Assembly (NCBI RefSeq): GCF_016811915.1
Contig: NZ_CP069127.1
Coordinates: 5,602,501-5,666,500 of the forward strand
Source: Brevibacillus choshinensis
GTDB taxonomy: Bacteria > Bacillota > Bacilli > Brevibacillales > Brevibacillaceae
Direction of reading: 5' to 3'
Length of the DNA: 64,000 bases
Shown here: piece after piece, positions 17,475 through 25,512 of the stretch
Position numbering within the stretch: the stretch's first letter is position 1
Layout: every line of letters starts with the position of its first letter
The notes under the pieces: model-generated
Told to the model about the DNA's origin: nothing
What the model saw: the letters and a program-made list of their open reading frames with translations, nothing else
The model's database searches: none
Translations under genes and position numbers: made by a program

Positions 17475-18074
17475 GTGACTTGGACGGAAAAAGTATCCAT
17501 GCGTCTAGCGAAACGGCTACATACGGAAGATGCGCCTTATACTTTGGGGCAGCTCGCACACGGCATCGAAATATTCATACTCAACGTCATCAATGGGTTG
17601 GCACTCATTCTGGTATCAGCTATTTTTCATATTTTCAGAGAGGTCATGCTTCTGTGTTGTCTCTTTTTCCTGCATCGACTTGTAACGGGCGGCGTCCATC
17701 TGCGTAGCCCATGGACGTGCCTTCTTGCTACGGTCACCCTGATGGTGGCGGGCGGTTTTCTTTTGAGGCATCTGCCTATCCTCCCCGATTCATTCGCTAG
17801 GTTGCTCATCTTGGGTGGAGGAGGATTCTCGTTTGTGATCAATTATCTGCATGCACCTGCTGCACATACATACGTACCCTCTGATCCAATCGTCCAACGA
17901 AGAAATAGAATCATTGTCCTATGGATGATTCTATTGGGTTGCACTCTCTCTATCATTTTGGTAGGATATACCTACCTACTATCTATGACGTACATATTAG
18001 CGATTCTCTTGCAATCTGTTCTTCTCATGCCAAGTTCATTCCGACTAGTTTCACGATTGGAAAAAACATTTTGA
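17475..18074 (+). CDS. AgrB-like membrane endopeptidase
   Basis: 199-residue polytopic protein of the accessory gene regulator B family, which cleaves and cyclises the AgrD pro-peptide at the membrane. The catalytic His and Cys are in TGGVHLRSPWTC, seven residues apart as in Staphylococcus AgrB. About five hydrophobic segments follow. GTG start with GGAAGGTGG 7 nt upstream. The stop at 18074 is 14 nt before the agrD-like gene. Confidence 0.9.
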   Translation: MTWTEKVSMRLAKRLHTEDAPYTLGQLAHGIEIFILNVINGLALILVSAIFHIFREVMLLCCLFFLHRLVTGGVHLRSPWTCLLATVTLMVAGGFLLRHLPILPDSFARLLILGGGGFSFVINYLHAPAAHTYVPSDPIVQRRNRIIVLWMILLGCTLSIILVGYTYLLSMTYILAILLQSVLLMPSSFRLVSRLEKTF

Positions 18075-18088
18075 GAGGGTGATTGTCA

Positions 18089-18232
18089 GTGAAAAAGTTT
18101 TCATTTTTCCTTGGTCGTTTTTTTGCACTGTTATCCGCGTTGAATATTTCTGGCGTATTAAAGGGAGGGCTTGTCTATGAGCCAATTCCTCCGCAGTTTC
18201 GCGAGGAAAAATCCCCTATAAAAGAATCGTAG
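18089..18232 (+). CDS. AgrD-like autoinducer pro-peptide without cysteine
   Basis: 47 codons from GTG at 18089 (GAGGGTGA about 7 nt upstream) to TAG at 18232. The product opens VKKFSFFLGRFFALLSALNI, an amphipathic membrane-seeking helix, continues SGVLKGGLVYEP and ends in a charged proline-rich tail (PPQFREEKSPIKES). This layout and the position right after agrB match AgrD precursors, and YEPxPPxxRE resembles the AgrD C-terminal recognition tail. Unlike typical AgrD there is no Cys; the only candidate ring-forming hydroxyl in the core is Ser21, so a lactone or a linear peptide would be needed. Confidence 0.75.
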   Translation: MKKFSFFLGRFFALLSALNISGVLKGGLVYEPIPPQFREEKSPIKES

Positions 18233-18256
18233 ATCAAACACACCATATGCGTACTA

Positions 18257-18299
18257 AAAACCCGCGTCCTCTTCGAAGAGAACCGCGGGTTTTCTTTGT
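18257..18299. terminator. Bidirectional terminator between agrD-like and yvlD
   Basis: AAAACCCGCG pairs with CGCGGGTTTT, with an inner CTCTTCGAAGAG stem, followed by TTTCTTTG on the plus strand and an A-rich left flank. It serves the agr-like operon and probably the converging yvlD gene. Confidence 0.85.
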
Positions 18300-18304
18300 T
18301 CTGC

Positions 18305-18667
18305 CTACTTCTTTGGTTTGCTGACCACCCAATCGATCAACCAGCCCATCAGGCTCATGAGTGCAGAAGCAACGATCATGATTCCGATATTGTCTGGCCA
18401 TGGCCCTACTTCAAAACCATTGATGAAAAAGGCCGTCAGCGAGAACGTGATGGCATTGATCACAAACCAAAATAGCCCAAGAGTCAAGACACTTAGCGGA
18501 AGTGTGAAAAACGTCAGGATAGGGCGAATGATCGTATTGACGATTCCCAGTATAAGGGCAGCCCACACCGCTACGCCAAAGCTGGAGACTTGAATGGACT
18601 GGAACCAATTACTGATCAAAATCAAGGCAGCCCCGTTTAACAGCAGCTTGATGATCCATCGAATCAT
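18305..18667 (-). CDS. yvlD: Phage holin family membrane protein (YvlD-like)
   Basis: 120-residue protein with four hydrophobic helices, of the holin-4/YvlD family of unknown cellular role. Conserved parts include ILGIVNTIIRPILTFFTLPL and LSVLTLGLFWFVINAI. The start at 18667 (MIRWIIKLLLNG) is chosen because AAGGAG lies 8 nt upstream; the longer frame from 18829 runs back into the HD gene. In B. subtilis yvlD is next to hprK; here the agr-like operon lies between them. Confidence 0.85.
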   Translation of the reverse strand: MIRWIIKLLLNGAALILISNWFQSIQVSSFGVAVWAALILGIVNTIIRPILTFFTLPLSVLTLGLFWFVINAITFSLTAFFINGFEVGPWPDNIGIMIVASALMSLMGWLIDWVVSKPKK

Positions 18668-18702
18668 ATCCATTTCTCCTTTCCAAAGGTTCTCACTTCT
18701 CC

Positions 18703-19332
18703 TTATCGGATTCCGTGGACTTCTTCTTTCCACCGTTCGAAAAACTGTACCATGAATCGATGCCGTTCTTCGGCAATCTGCTGGGCCGTCTCGGTAAACA
18801 ACTTGCCTTTGATGCGCTGCAGCTTCCACTCGAACTCTTTTAGCGGAGTATGCTGCTGCTCAAGATCGGATTGAATGGGCTGCCCCAAGAAGCCGGAATA
18901 GGCAAATGCGCGGGCGACCCCGATCGCTCCGATCGAGTCGAGCTTGTCGGCATCAAACAATATCTTTTCCTCTAGTGTAGCAGGCGGCCGATCCTTGCGA
19001 AAGCGATGCGCGAGAATGGCACGCTGTACGCGCTTGACCTGTGCCTCAGTCAGACCTTCTTCTTTCAATAGGGTACCCGCTAAACGCGCACTGATCTCAG
19101 CGTGGCACTCCCCTGTCCGCCGTTCCTCTGCCCTTCCGATGTCATGCAGCAGCGCCGCCAAACTCAAAATGGTCATATCCGCGCCTTCTTCTTGCCCAAT
19201 CCGCTCGCACATCGCCATCACGCGTACATTATGCTGCCAATCGTGAGCCGGATCCTGTCCGTCAAACAGCTCCCTTGCCACATTCACCAGACGCTGCGGC
19301 AATCTCGCGAGAATGACTGTCGTATAGTCCAT
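18703..19332 (-). CDS. HD domain-containing phosphohydrolase (YedJ-like)
   Basis: 209-residue metal-dependent hydrolase. HD motifs in order: His in HDWQHNVRVM, the His-Asp pair in LAALLHDIGRAEE, and the later Asp in LFDADKLDSIGAIGVARAF. The YedJ/YpgQ group is implicated in nucleotide or diphosphate hydrolysis, but the substrate is not known. GGGGAGGG precedes the ATG. It is likely co-transcribed with yvlD, 35 nt downstream. Confidence 0.88.
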   Translation of the reverse strand: MDYTTVILARLPQRLVNVARELFDGQDPAHDWQHNVRVMAMCERIGQEEGADMTILSLAALLHDIGRAEERRTGECHAEISARLAGTLLKEEGLTEAQVKRVQRAILAHRFRKDRPPATLEEKILFDADKLDSIGAIGVARAFAYSGFLGQPIQSDLEQQHTPLKEFEWKLQRIKGKLFTETAQQIAEERHRFMVQFFERWKEEVHGIR

Positions 19333-19370
19333 CGGTGACCCTCCCCCCTAGACAATTGCCTTTTCCTATG

Positions 19371-19406
19371 AAAAGAGGGGCGCTTCCCGATCGAGACCGC
19401 CCCTCT
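19371..19406 (-). terminator. Terminator of uvrBA
   Basis: AGAGGGGCG and CGCCCCTCT form a 9-bp stem with a 15-nt loop followed by TTTTCATA on the minus strand, 18 nt after the uvrA stop. Confidence 0.8.
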
Positions 19407-19423
19407 CCACTACCCTATTCCTC

Positions 19424-22291
19424 TTATTTCGAAACGAGCTGCTCCATTCTTGCCATCGTACGAGCGCGATCTCGCTCCAGAATCGGAGCCAAGTATTGGC
19501 CTGTGTACGATCCATCCAGCTTCGACACTTCCTCCGGAGTACCGGTACCGACGATCTGCCCCCCGCGGGTGCCGCCATCCGGTCCCAAATCGATGATGTA
19601 ATCGACGGTCTTGATCACATCCAGATTGTGCTCGATGACCAGAACGGTCTCCCCGTTTTCCACCAGTCGCTGCAGGACCTTCAGGAGGCGGTCGATGTCA
19701 TCCGTATGCAAACCAGTCGTTGGTTCGTCGAGAATATACAACGTGCGCCCTGTACTGCGGCGATACAGCTCAGAGGCCAGCTTGACGCGCTGCGCTTCCC
19801 CTCCGGACAGTGTGGTTGCCGGCTGTCCCAGCTTCATGTAGCCGAGGCCGACGTCCACGATCGTTTGCAGCTTCCGTTCAATTTTAGGAAGGTTGCGGAA
19901 GAATTCCACCGCATCCTCGATAGTCATTTCCAGCACGTCTGCGATGCTCTTGCCTTTGTACTTCACATCGAGAGTTTCCCGATTGTAGCGCTTGCCGTGG
20001 CACACCTCGCATGGGACATATACGTCCGGCAAAAAGTGCATCTCGATTTTGATGATCCCGTCACCGCTGCAAGCTTCGCAGCGTCCGCCTTTGACGTTAA
20101 AGCTGAAGCGGCCTTTTTTGTAGCCGCGCACTTTGGCTTCATTCGTAGAGGCAAACAAATCGCGAATATCGTCAAACACACCCGTGTAGGTCGCAGGGTT
20201 GGAGCGCGGAGTTCGCCCGATCGGTGACTGGTCAATGTCCACGACCTTGTCCAAATGCTCCAGACCGAGAATGCGGCGATGCTCCCCTGGCTTGACCTTG
20301 GCACCATTCAGGTCGCGTGCCAGCGTCTTCTGCAAAATTTCATTGATGAGCGTACTTTTTCCGGAGCCAGATACACCGGTCACCGCCACGAACATCCCTA
20401 GAGGAATCTTCACATTTACGCCCTTCAAGTTATTTTCTTTCGCGCCCTCGATCTTGACCCACTTGTCTGACGGCTTGCGGCGCTCCATCGGCACCGGAAT
20501 GAACTTGCGCCCACTCAAGTACGCGCCCGTAAGCGAATTCGGGTCCTTCATGACTTCCTCCGGTGTACCCGCAGCGATGATCTGTCCGCCATGAATACCC
20601 GCTCCCGGACCGATGTCGATGATGTAATCGCACGCCATCATCGTATCCTCGTCATGCTCGACGACAATCAATGTATTGCCGAGCTTCGTCATGTGCTCCA
20701 GCGTGCGGATCAGCCTCGCGTTGTCCCGCTGATGAAGGCCGATGCTCGGTTCGTCCAAAATATAGAGGACTCCCATCAGACTGGAACCGATCTGCGTCGC
20801 CAAGCGAATCCGCTGTGCTTCTCCCCCGGAGAGTGTGCCCGCCGCTCGACTCAGCGTCAAATAATCCAGTCCGACATCAATCAGGAAGTTGAGACGCGCC
20901 TTGATTTCTTTGACGATCAGATTGGCGATCTTTTCCTCTCTCTCCGTCAATTCCACTCCGTCTACAAACTGATGCGCATCCAGGATGGACAAGTTCGTCA
21001 GCTCGGAAATGCTGCGTTCCCCGACCTTCACCGCGAGGCTCTCCTGACGCAAGCGGTGTCCTTTGCAGACCGGGCACGGCTTTTGGCTCATGAAGCCTTC
21101 GATTTGCTCGCGGATGTAGTCCGAGCTGGTCTCCAGATGGCGGCGCTGCAGATTCGGGATGACCCCTTCATACGGAACGACTGCCTCACGCACCTGTCCA
21201 AATTCGTTCTCATAGCGAAACTCGATCTTTTCCCCGCTGCTGCCGTACATCAGAATCTGGGTCTGCTCCGCCGGCAATTCCTCGTAAGGGATATCCATGC
21301 GAATCCCGAAATGACGGCAAGCAGACTCCAGCAGCTGCTGATAATACGTCGAAGATTTGGGCTCCCATGCTCCGATGGCCCCATCGTGCAAGGTCTTGGT
21401 CATGTCAGGCACGACCATGTCCGGGTCTACCTCGAGCTTGACACCCAGACCGTCGCACTCGGAGCAGGCACCAAACGGGCTGTTAAAGGAAAAGATCCGC
21501 GGCTCCAGCTCCCCGATGGAAAATCCGCACACCGGGCAGGCGTGCTTTTCGCTAAAGAGCAGCTCTTCCTGCTCCATCACATCGACGATGACTTTGCCGT
21601 CGGCGAGGCGAAGCGCCGTTTCCAGAGAGTCGGCCAGACGGGACTGCACATCCGGTTTGACGACGATCCGGTCGACGACGACTTCGATATTATGCTTCTT
21701 GTTCTTTTCGAGCTTGATGTCCTCAGACAAATCGATAATTTCTCCATTGACCCGCACGCGGACAAAGCCTTGCTTGCGGATGTCCTCCAGCAGCTTGACG
21801 TGCTCCCCCTTGCGCCCTTGTACCATCGGGGCCAGGATTTGCATGCGGGTACGCTCTGGAAATTCCATGATGCGATCCACCATTTGCTCGACGGTTTGCG
21901 ACTGAATCTCGATGCCGTGATCCGGACAAACCGCTCTACCTACGCGCGCATACAAAAGACGCAGGTAATCGTAAATCTCCGTGACGGTACCCACGGTCGA
22001 ACGCGGGTTGCGGCTCGTCGTTTTCTGATCGATGGAGATCGCAGGAGAAAGGCCCTCGATCGAGTCTACATCCGGCTTGTCCATCTGCCCGAGAAATTGG
22101 CGGGCATAGGCAGAAAGGGACTCCACATAGCGGCGTTGTCCCTCCGCATAAATCGTATCAAAGGCAAGGGAAGACTTCCCCGAGCCGGACAAACCCGTCA
22201 AAACGACGAATTTATCCCTCGGGATCACCACATCAATATTTTTCAGGTTATGGGCACGAGCGCCCTTTACCACGATATGTTCCAATGGCAT
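19424..22291 (-). CDS. uvrA: Excinuclease ABC subunit A
   Basis: 955-residue damage-recognition ATPase of nucleotide excision repair. Two ABC modules are visible: Walker A GLSGSGKSSLAFDTIYAEG (about 32) and GVSGSGKSTLINEIL (about 640), signatures TLSGGEAQRIRLATQIGS and TLSGGEAQRVKLASELYR, and Walker B IYLDEPS/T-type segments. The zinc modules use CPVCG...CSECDG and CEACSGDG...CEVC. Length is normal. It follows uvrB by 15 nt and shares the SOS-controlled promoter. Confidence 0.98.
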   Translation of the reverse strand: MPLEHIVVKGARAHNLKNIDVVIPRDKFVVLTGLSGSGKSSLAFDTIYAEGQRRYVESLSAYARQFLGQMDKPDVDSIEGLSPAISIDQKTTSRNPRSTVGTVTEIYDYLRLLYARVGRAVCPDHGIEIQSQTVEQMVDRIMEFPERTRMQILAPMVQGRKGEHVKLLEDIRKQGFVRVRVNGEIIDLSEDIKLEKNKKHNIEVVVDRIVVKPDVQSRLADSLETALRLADGKVIVDVMEQEELLFSEKHACPVCGFSIGELEPRIFSFNSPFGACSECDGLGVKLEVDPDMVVPDMTKTLHDGAIGAWEPKSSTYYQQLLESACRHFGIRMDIPYEELPAEQTQILMYGSSGEKIEFRYENEFGQVREAVVPYEGVIPNLQRRHLETSSDYIREQIEGFMSQKPCPVCKGHRLRQESLAVKVGERSISELTNLSILDAHQFVDGVELTEREEKIANLIVKEIKARLNFLIDVGLDYLTLSRAAGTLSGGEAQRIRLATQIGSSLMGVLYILDEPSIGLHQRDNARLIRTLEHMTKLGNTLIVVEHDEDTMMACDYIIDIGPGAGIHGGQIIAAGTPEEVMKDPNSLTGAYLSGRKFIPVPMERRKPSDKWVKIEGAKENNLKGVNVKIPLGMFVAVTGVSGSGKSTLINEILQKTLARDLNGAKVKPGEHRRILGLEHLDKVVDIDQSPIGRTPRSNPATYTGVFDDIRDLFASTNEAKVRGYKKGRFSFNVKGGRCEACSGDGIIKIEMHFLPDVYVPCEVCHGKRYNRETLDVKYKGKSIADVLEMTIEDAVEFFRNLPKIERKLQTIVDVGLGYMKLGQPATTLSGGEAQRVKLASELYRRSTGRTLYILDEPTTGLHTDDIDRLLKVLQRLVENGETVLVIEHNLDVIKTVDYIIDLGPDGGTRGGQIVGTGTPEEVSKLDGSYTGQYLAPILERDRARTMARMEQLVSK

Positions 22292-22306
22292 GAAAAAAAT
22301 CTCTCC

Positions 22307-24283
22307 TTAGAGTTCGGCCTTCAGCTCGAGCACCAAATCGCGCAATTCTGCCGCACGTTCGAACATGAGATTGCGGGCCGCTTCTTTCATTTCTTCTTCC
22401 ATTCGTGCAATCACCGTCAAGCGATCTTTCTTCGGCATCTTTTTGAACTCTTCATGCGGCAGGTAATCGGCCTTCTCTTCCGCCACCTTGGTTGCCTCGA
22501 TGACGTCGCGGACAGCCTTTTTCACCGTCTGCGGGGTGATGCCTCGCTCTTCATTGTAAGCCTGCTGGATGGCGCGTCTGCGCTCCGTCTCCCGGATGGC
22601 TGCCTGCATGGAATCGGTCATTTTATCCGCGTACATGATGACGCGGCCTTCAGCGTTGCGCGCTGCGCGGCCGATGGTCTGGATCAGGGAACGCTCGTTG
22701 CGCAGGAAGCCTTCCTTGTCGGCATCGAGGATCGCCACCAGCGACACCTCTGGCAGATCCAGACCTTCCCGCAGCAGGTTGATTCCGACCAGAACGTCGA
22801 ATTCACCCAAGCGCAAAGAACGCAGGATCTGCATCCGTTCAATGGTTTTGATATCCGAGTGAAGGTATCGTACCTTGATACCGATTTCCTTCAAATAATC
22901 AGTGAGGTCCTCCGACATCTTCTTCGTCAAGGTCGTGACCAGGACGCGCTCTTCTTTAGCGATCGTAGCCTGAATCTCGCCGATGAGGTCGTCGATCTGT
23001 CCCTTGATCGGGCGAACGGAGATGGTCGGATCGACCAATCCGGTCGGACGGATGACTTGCTGCACCACCTCCGGGCAGTGCTCCAGCTCGTAAGGTCCTG
23101 GGGTAGCGGAAATGTAGACAGCCTGCTTGAGCTTCGCCTCGAACTCCGCAAACGTGAGCGGTCGGTTGTCCTTGGCAGAAGGCAGACGAAAGCCGTGCTC
23201 GACCAAGACGTCTTTGCGCGCGCGGTCGCCGTTGTACATCGCCCGCACCTGCGGCAAGGTCATATGGGACTCATCCATCAAGACGAGGAAATCATCAGGA
23301 AAATAATCAATTAACGTGTAGGGGGCGTGCCCTTCCGGCAAACCCGTCAGATGGCGGGAGTAGTTTTCAATCCCGGAGCAAAAGCCCATCTCCAGCATCA
23401 TTTCCACATCGTATCGCGTGCGCTGCTCCAGCCGCTGTGCTTCAAGCAGCTTCCCTGCTTCGCGCAGCTCCGCCAGACGGGTCTCCAGCTCTGCCTCGAT
23501 GCTTTGAACAGCCAGCTTCATTTTTTCTTCGCGCGTCACGTAGTGGGAGGCCGGAAAGATCGCAACATGATCGCGCTGACCCAAAATCTCCCCAGTCAGG
23601 ACATCGATCGACGTGATGCGCTCGATCTCATCGCCAAAAAACTCCACACGAATCGCCTGCTCGCTCTGGGAGGCTGGGAAAATCTCTACGACGTCGCCGC
23701 GGACCCGAAACGTACCGCGAGTGAAATTGATGTCATTGCGGTTGTATTGGATGTCGACCAGACGATGCAAAATCTCGTCCCGCCCTTTTTCCATTCCCAC
23801 GCGCAGCGACAAGAGCAGCTCCCGGTATTCTTCAGGAGAACCCAAGCCGTAGATGCACGATACCGAAGCGACGATGATGACGTCCCGGCGTTCAAACAAA
23901 GCGCTGGTCGCCGAGTGACGCAGCTTGTCGATCTCTTCGTTGATACTGGAGTCTTTTTCAATGAACGTATCCGATTGGGGAATGTATGCTTCTGGCTGAT
24001 AGTAATCGTAGTAGCTGACGAAATATTCTACGGCATTGTTCGGAAAAAACTCTTTGAACTCCGCACACAACTGGGCCGCCAGCGTCTTGTTATGCGCCAT
24101 GACCAGCGTCGGCTTGTTCACCTGAGCAATCACCTGGGCTGCTGTAAAGGTCTTTCCCGTACCCGTCGCACCCAGGAGGGTCTGGTGCCTCTTGCCCGCC
24201 TGAATACCAGCAACCAGCTCCGCTATGGCAGTCGGCTGGTCACCGGACGGCTGATACTCCGATACCAATTCAAAACGCTCCAT
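22307..24283 (-). CDS. uvrB: Excinuclease ABC subunit B
   Basis: 658-residue helicase-like subunit that receives damaged DNA from UvrA and positions UvrC. Walker A is GATGTGKTFT (about 40-49), the damage-clamping beta-hairpin region includes YYDYYQPEAYIPQSD, the DEAD-like box is VLMDESHMTL, and a C-terminal UVR motif (about 620-655) is present. The ATG at 24283 (MERFELVSEYQPSG) is preferred; the TTG at 24295 abuts GAGGAG too closely. First gene of uvrBA. Confidence 0.98.
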   Translation of the reverse strand: MERFELVSEYQPSGDQPTAIAELVAGIQAGKRHQTLLGATGTGKTFTAAQVIAQVNKPTLVMAHNKTLAAQLCAEFKEFFPNNAVEYFVSYYDYYQPEAYIPQSDTFIEKDSSINEEIDKLRHSATSALFERRDVIIVASVSCIYGLGSPEEYRELLLSLRVGMEKGRDEILHRLVDIQYNRNDINFTRGTFRVRGDVVEIFPASQSEQAIRVEFFGDEIERITSIDVLTGEILGQRDHVAIFPASHYVTREEKMKLAVQSIEAELETRLAELREAGKLLEAQRLEQRTRYDVEMMLEMGFCSGIENYSRHLTGLPEGHAPYTLIDYFPDDFLVLMDESHMTLPQVRAMYNGDRARKDVLVEHGFRLPSAKDNRPLTFAEFEAKLKQAVYISATPGPYELEHCPEVVQQVIRPTGLVDPTISVRPIKGQIDDLIGEIQATIAKEERVLVTTLTKKMSEDLTDYLKEIGIKVRYLHSDIKTIERMQILRSLRLGEFDVLVGINLLREGLDLPEVSLVAILDADKEGFLRNERSLIQTIGRAARNAEGRVIMYADKMTDSMQAAIRETERRRAIQQAYNEERGITPQTVKKAVRDVIEATKVAEEKADYLPHEEFKKMPKKDRLTVIARMEEEMKEAARNLMFERAAELRDLVLELKAEL

Positions 24284-24324
24284 TCCCTCGTTCAACTCCT
24301 CATTCCATAAAAGTCTCTATTTCC

Positions 24325-24330
24325 ATTATA
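24325..24330 (-). promoter_or_regulatory. -10 element of the uvrB promoter
   Basis: TATAAT preceded by TGT (an extended -10) on the minus strand, 42 nt before the uvrB ATG. No good -35 hexamer is present; the nearest is CTTATT at 16-nt spacing. The SOS box lies just upstream of this position. Confidence 0.65.
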
Positions 24331-24360
24331 ACACAATACGTACAAAAATAAGCCGAAATT

Positions 24361-24374
24361 CGAACAAATGTTTG
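24361..24374. promoter_or_regulatory. SOS box (LexA/DinR operator)
   Basis: CGAACAAATGTTTG matches the Gram-positive consensus CGAACRNRYGTTYG at every position. It sits about 30 bp upstream of the uvrB -10 element, so uvrBA should be derepressed on DNA damage. It also lies directly upstream of the divergent flgD-like promoter. Confidence 0.92.
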
Positions 24375-24376
24375 TC

Positions 24377-24404
24377 TTTACCCCTTTCAGCCTTTTACCG
24401 ATAC
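24377..24404 (+). promoter_or_regulatory. Sigma-D-like (flagellar) promoter
   Basis: TTTA, a 16-nt spacer and ACCGATAC, compared with the sigma-D consensus TAAA-N15-GCCGATAT. It is in the correct orientation about 50 nt before the FlgD-like gene, which supports expression with the motility regulon. Confidence 0.5.
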
Positions 24405-24461
24405 TGTTAGTGGAAGTACATTCCCGTACGGATGAACCCGCACAGTAAGGGAGGACCAACA

Positions 24462-25394
24462 GTGTCTGATAACACGACCGTAAGCAACAGTTCGAATATA
24501 CCCTCTTACCTCAGCTACAAAGGGAAAAAGGAATTTTCCACTGAGCTGGATAACAACGCCTTCATGAAGCTCCTGCTGGAGCAGCTGAAGCATCAGGATC
24601 CGATGTCCCCGATGGACAATTCTCAGTTTATTCAGCAGACCAGCATGATGACCATGGTGGAAAAAATGACGAAAATGGCCTCCTTGATGGAACAATCCAA
24701 CAACAGCATGCTCACGCTGGAAAAATACGAATCCTTGGTCGGCCGCACCGCTACGTACAATCTGACGACCACAGATGAAGTGACCGGCGAGACGTCTACA
24801 GAATCCAAAGAAGGCGTCATTTCCGCTGTGTATATGGACAACGGTAAAATTTACTTCCGCCTCGCAGGTGAATCCAATCCGATTCCGCTCACTGATGTGA
24901 AGGGCCTGGAATCGCAAGGCATGGCCGGAAATGCCCTGGACAGCAGCTTGAAGTACATGGAAATGATCGGAAACCAGATTTCCTATAAAACAACGACCCA
25001 GGTGGACAAGGACGGAAACCCTGCGACCACGGATGACATCACTTCTGTCGATGAAGTCAAAAACGCCGTGATCACCGGCTTTACCATGAAAGACGGCACC
25101 GCCCAGTTCCAGCTGGACGATGGCCAGACGGTGAAATTGGACAAAATCGTCGGCATGACAGTCAGTCCGACCAACCAAGCGATGAGCAGCTCGCTGCAAT
25201 ACGCGCAAATGATCGGATACACCGTCACCTATAACGACTCCCAAACGAACACTGACGGCAGCTCCTCTACCAACAGCTTGAGCGGAGTCATTCAAGCCGT
25301 CAGCATGAAAAATGGCCTGATCGAATTCGTTTTGGAAGATGGCAAAAAAGTATCCTTGAGCCAAATTACAGGCTACGAAGCAAAAGCGGTTTAG
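24462..25394 (+). CDS. Orphan FlgD-like flagellar hook-capping protein with repeated C-terminal domains
   Basis: 310 residues from GTG at 24462 (GGGAGGA 6 nt upstream; the longer ATG at 24432 has no such site). The N-terminal region has the FlgD signature LDNNAFMKLLLEQLKHQDP followed by MDNSQFIQQTSMMTMVEKM (about 30-70). The rest holds three related segments of 70-80 residues, each opening with LVGRTATYN, MIGNQISYK or MIGYTVTYN and ending with a GVI..V.M.NG...F.L.DG..V.L..I.G pattern, resembling repeated FlgD Tudor-like modules. No other flagellar gene is nearby. It could act in hook assembly or cap another extracellular filament. Confidence 0.8.
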   Translation: MSDNTTVSNSSNIPSYLSYKGKKEFSTELDNNAFMKLLLEQLKHQDPMSPMDNSQFIQQTSMMTMVEKMTKMASLMEQSNNSMLTLEKYESLVGRTATYNLTTTDEVTGETSTESKEGVISAVYMDNGKIYFRLAGESNPIPLTDVKGLESQGMAGNALDSSLKYMEMIGNQISYKTTTQVDKDGNPATTDDITSVDEVKNAVITGFTMKDGTAQFQLDDGQTVKLDKIVGMTVSPTNQAMSSSLQYAQMIGYTVTYNDSQTNTDGSSSTNSLSGVIQAVSMKNGLIEFVLEDGKKVSLSQITGYEAKAV

Positions 25395-25405
25395 CCCGCA
25401 AAAAG

Positions 25406-25446
25406 AAATCCGCACTCTCCGGACAGGATGAGGGCGGATTTTTTGT
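25406..25446 (+). terminator. Terminator of the flgD-like gene
   Basis: AAATCCGC and GCGGATTTTTT form an 8-bp stem with a 20-nt loop and a T-run, 12 nt after the stop codon. Confidence 0.8.
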
Positions 25447-25512
25447 TCTACGGATAAGAATTGATAAGATTCTTATCCAGTATCCATGCCTTGGGGTAGC
25501 CAAGTTTATCTA

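Noticed and set aside
20591..23314. 907-codon plus-strand open frame opposite uvrA and uvrB
   Set aside because: It is antisense to two fully conserved repair genes, has a histidine- and arginine-rich composition typical of shadow frames, and has no ribosome binding site or recognisable motif.
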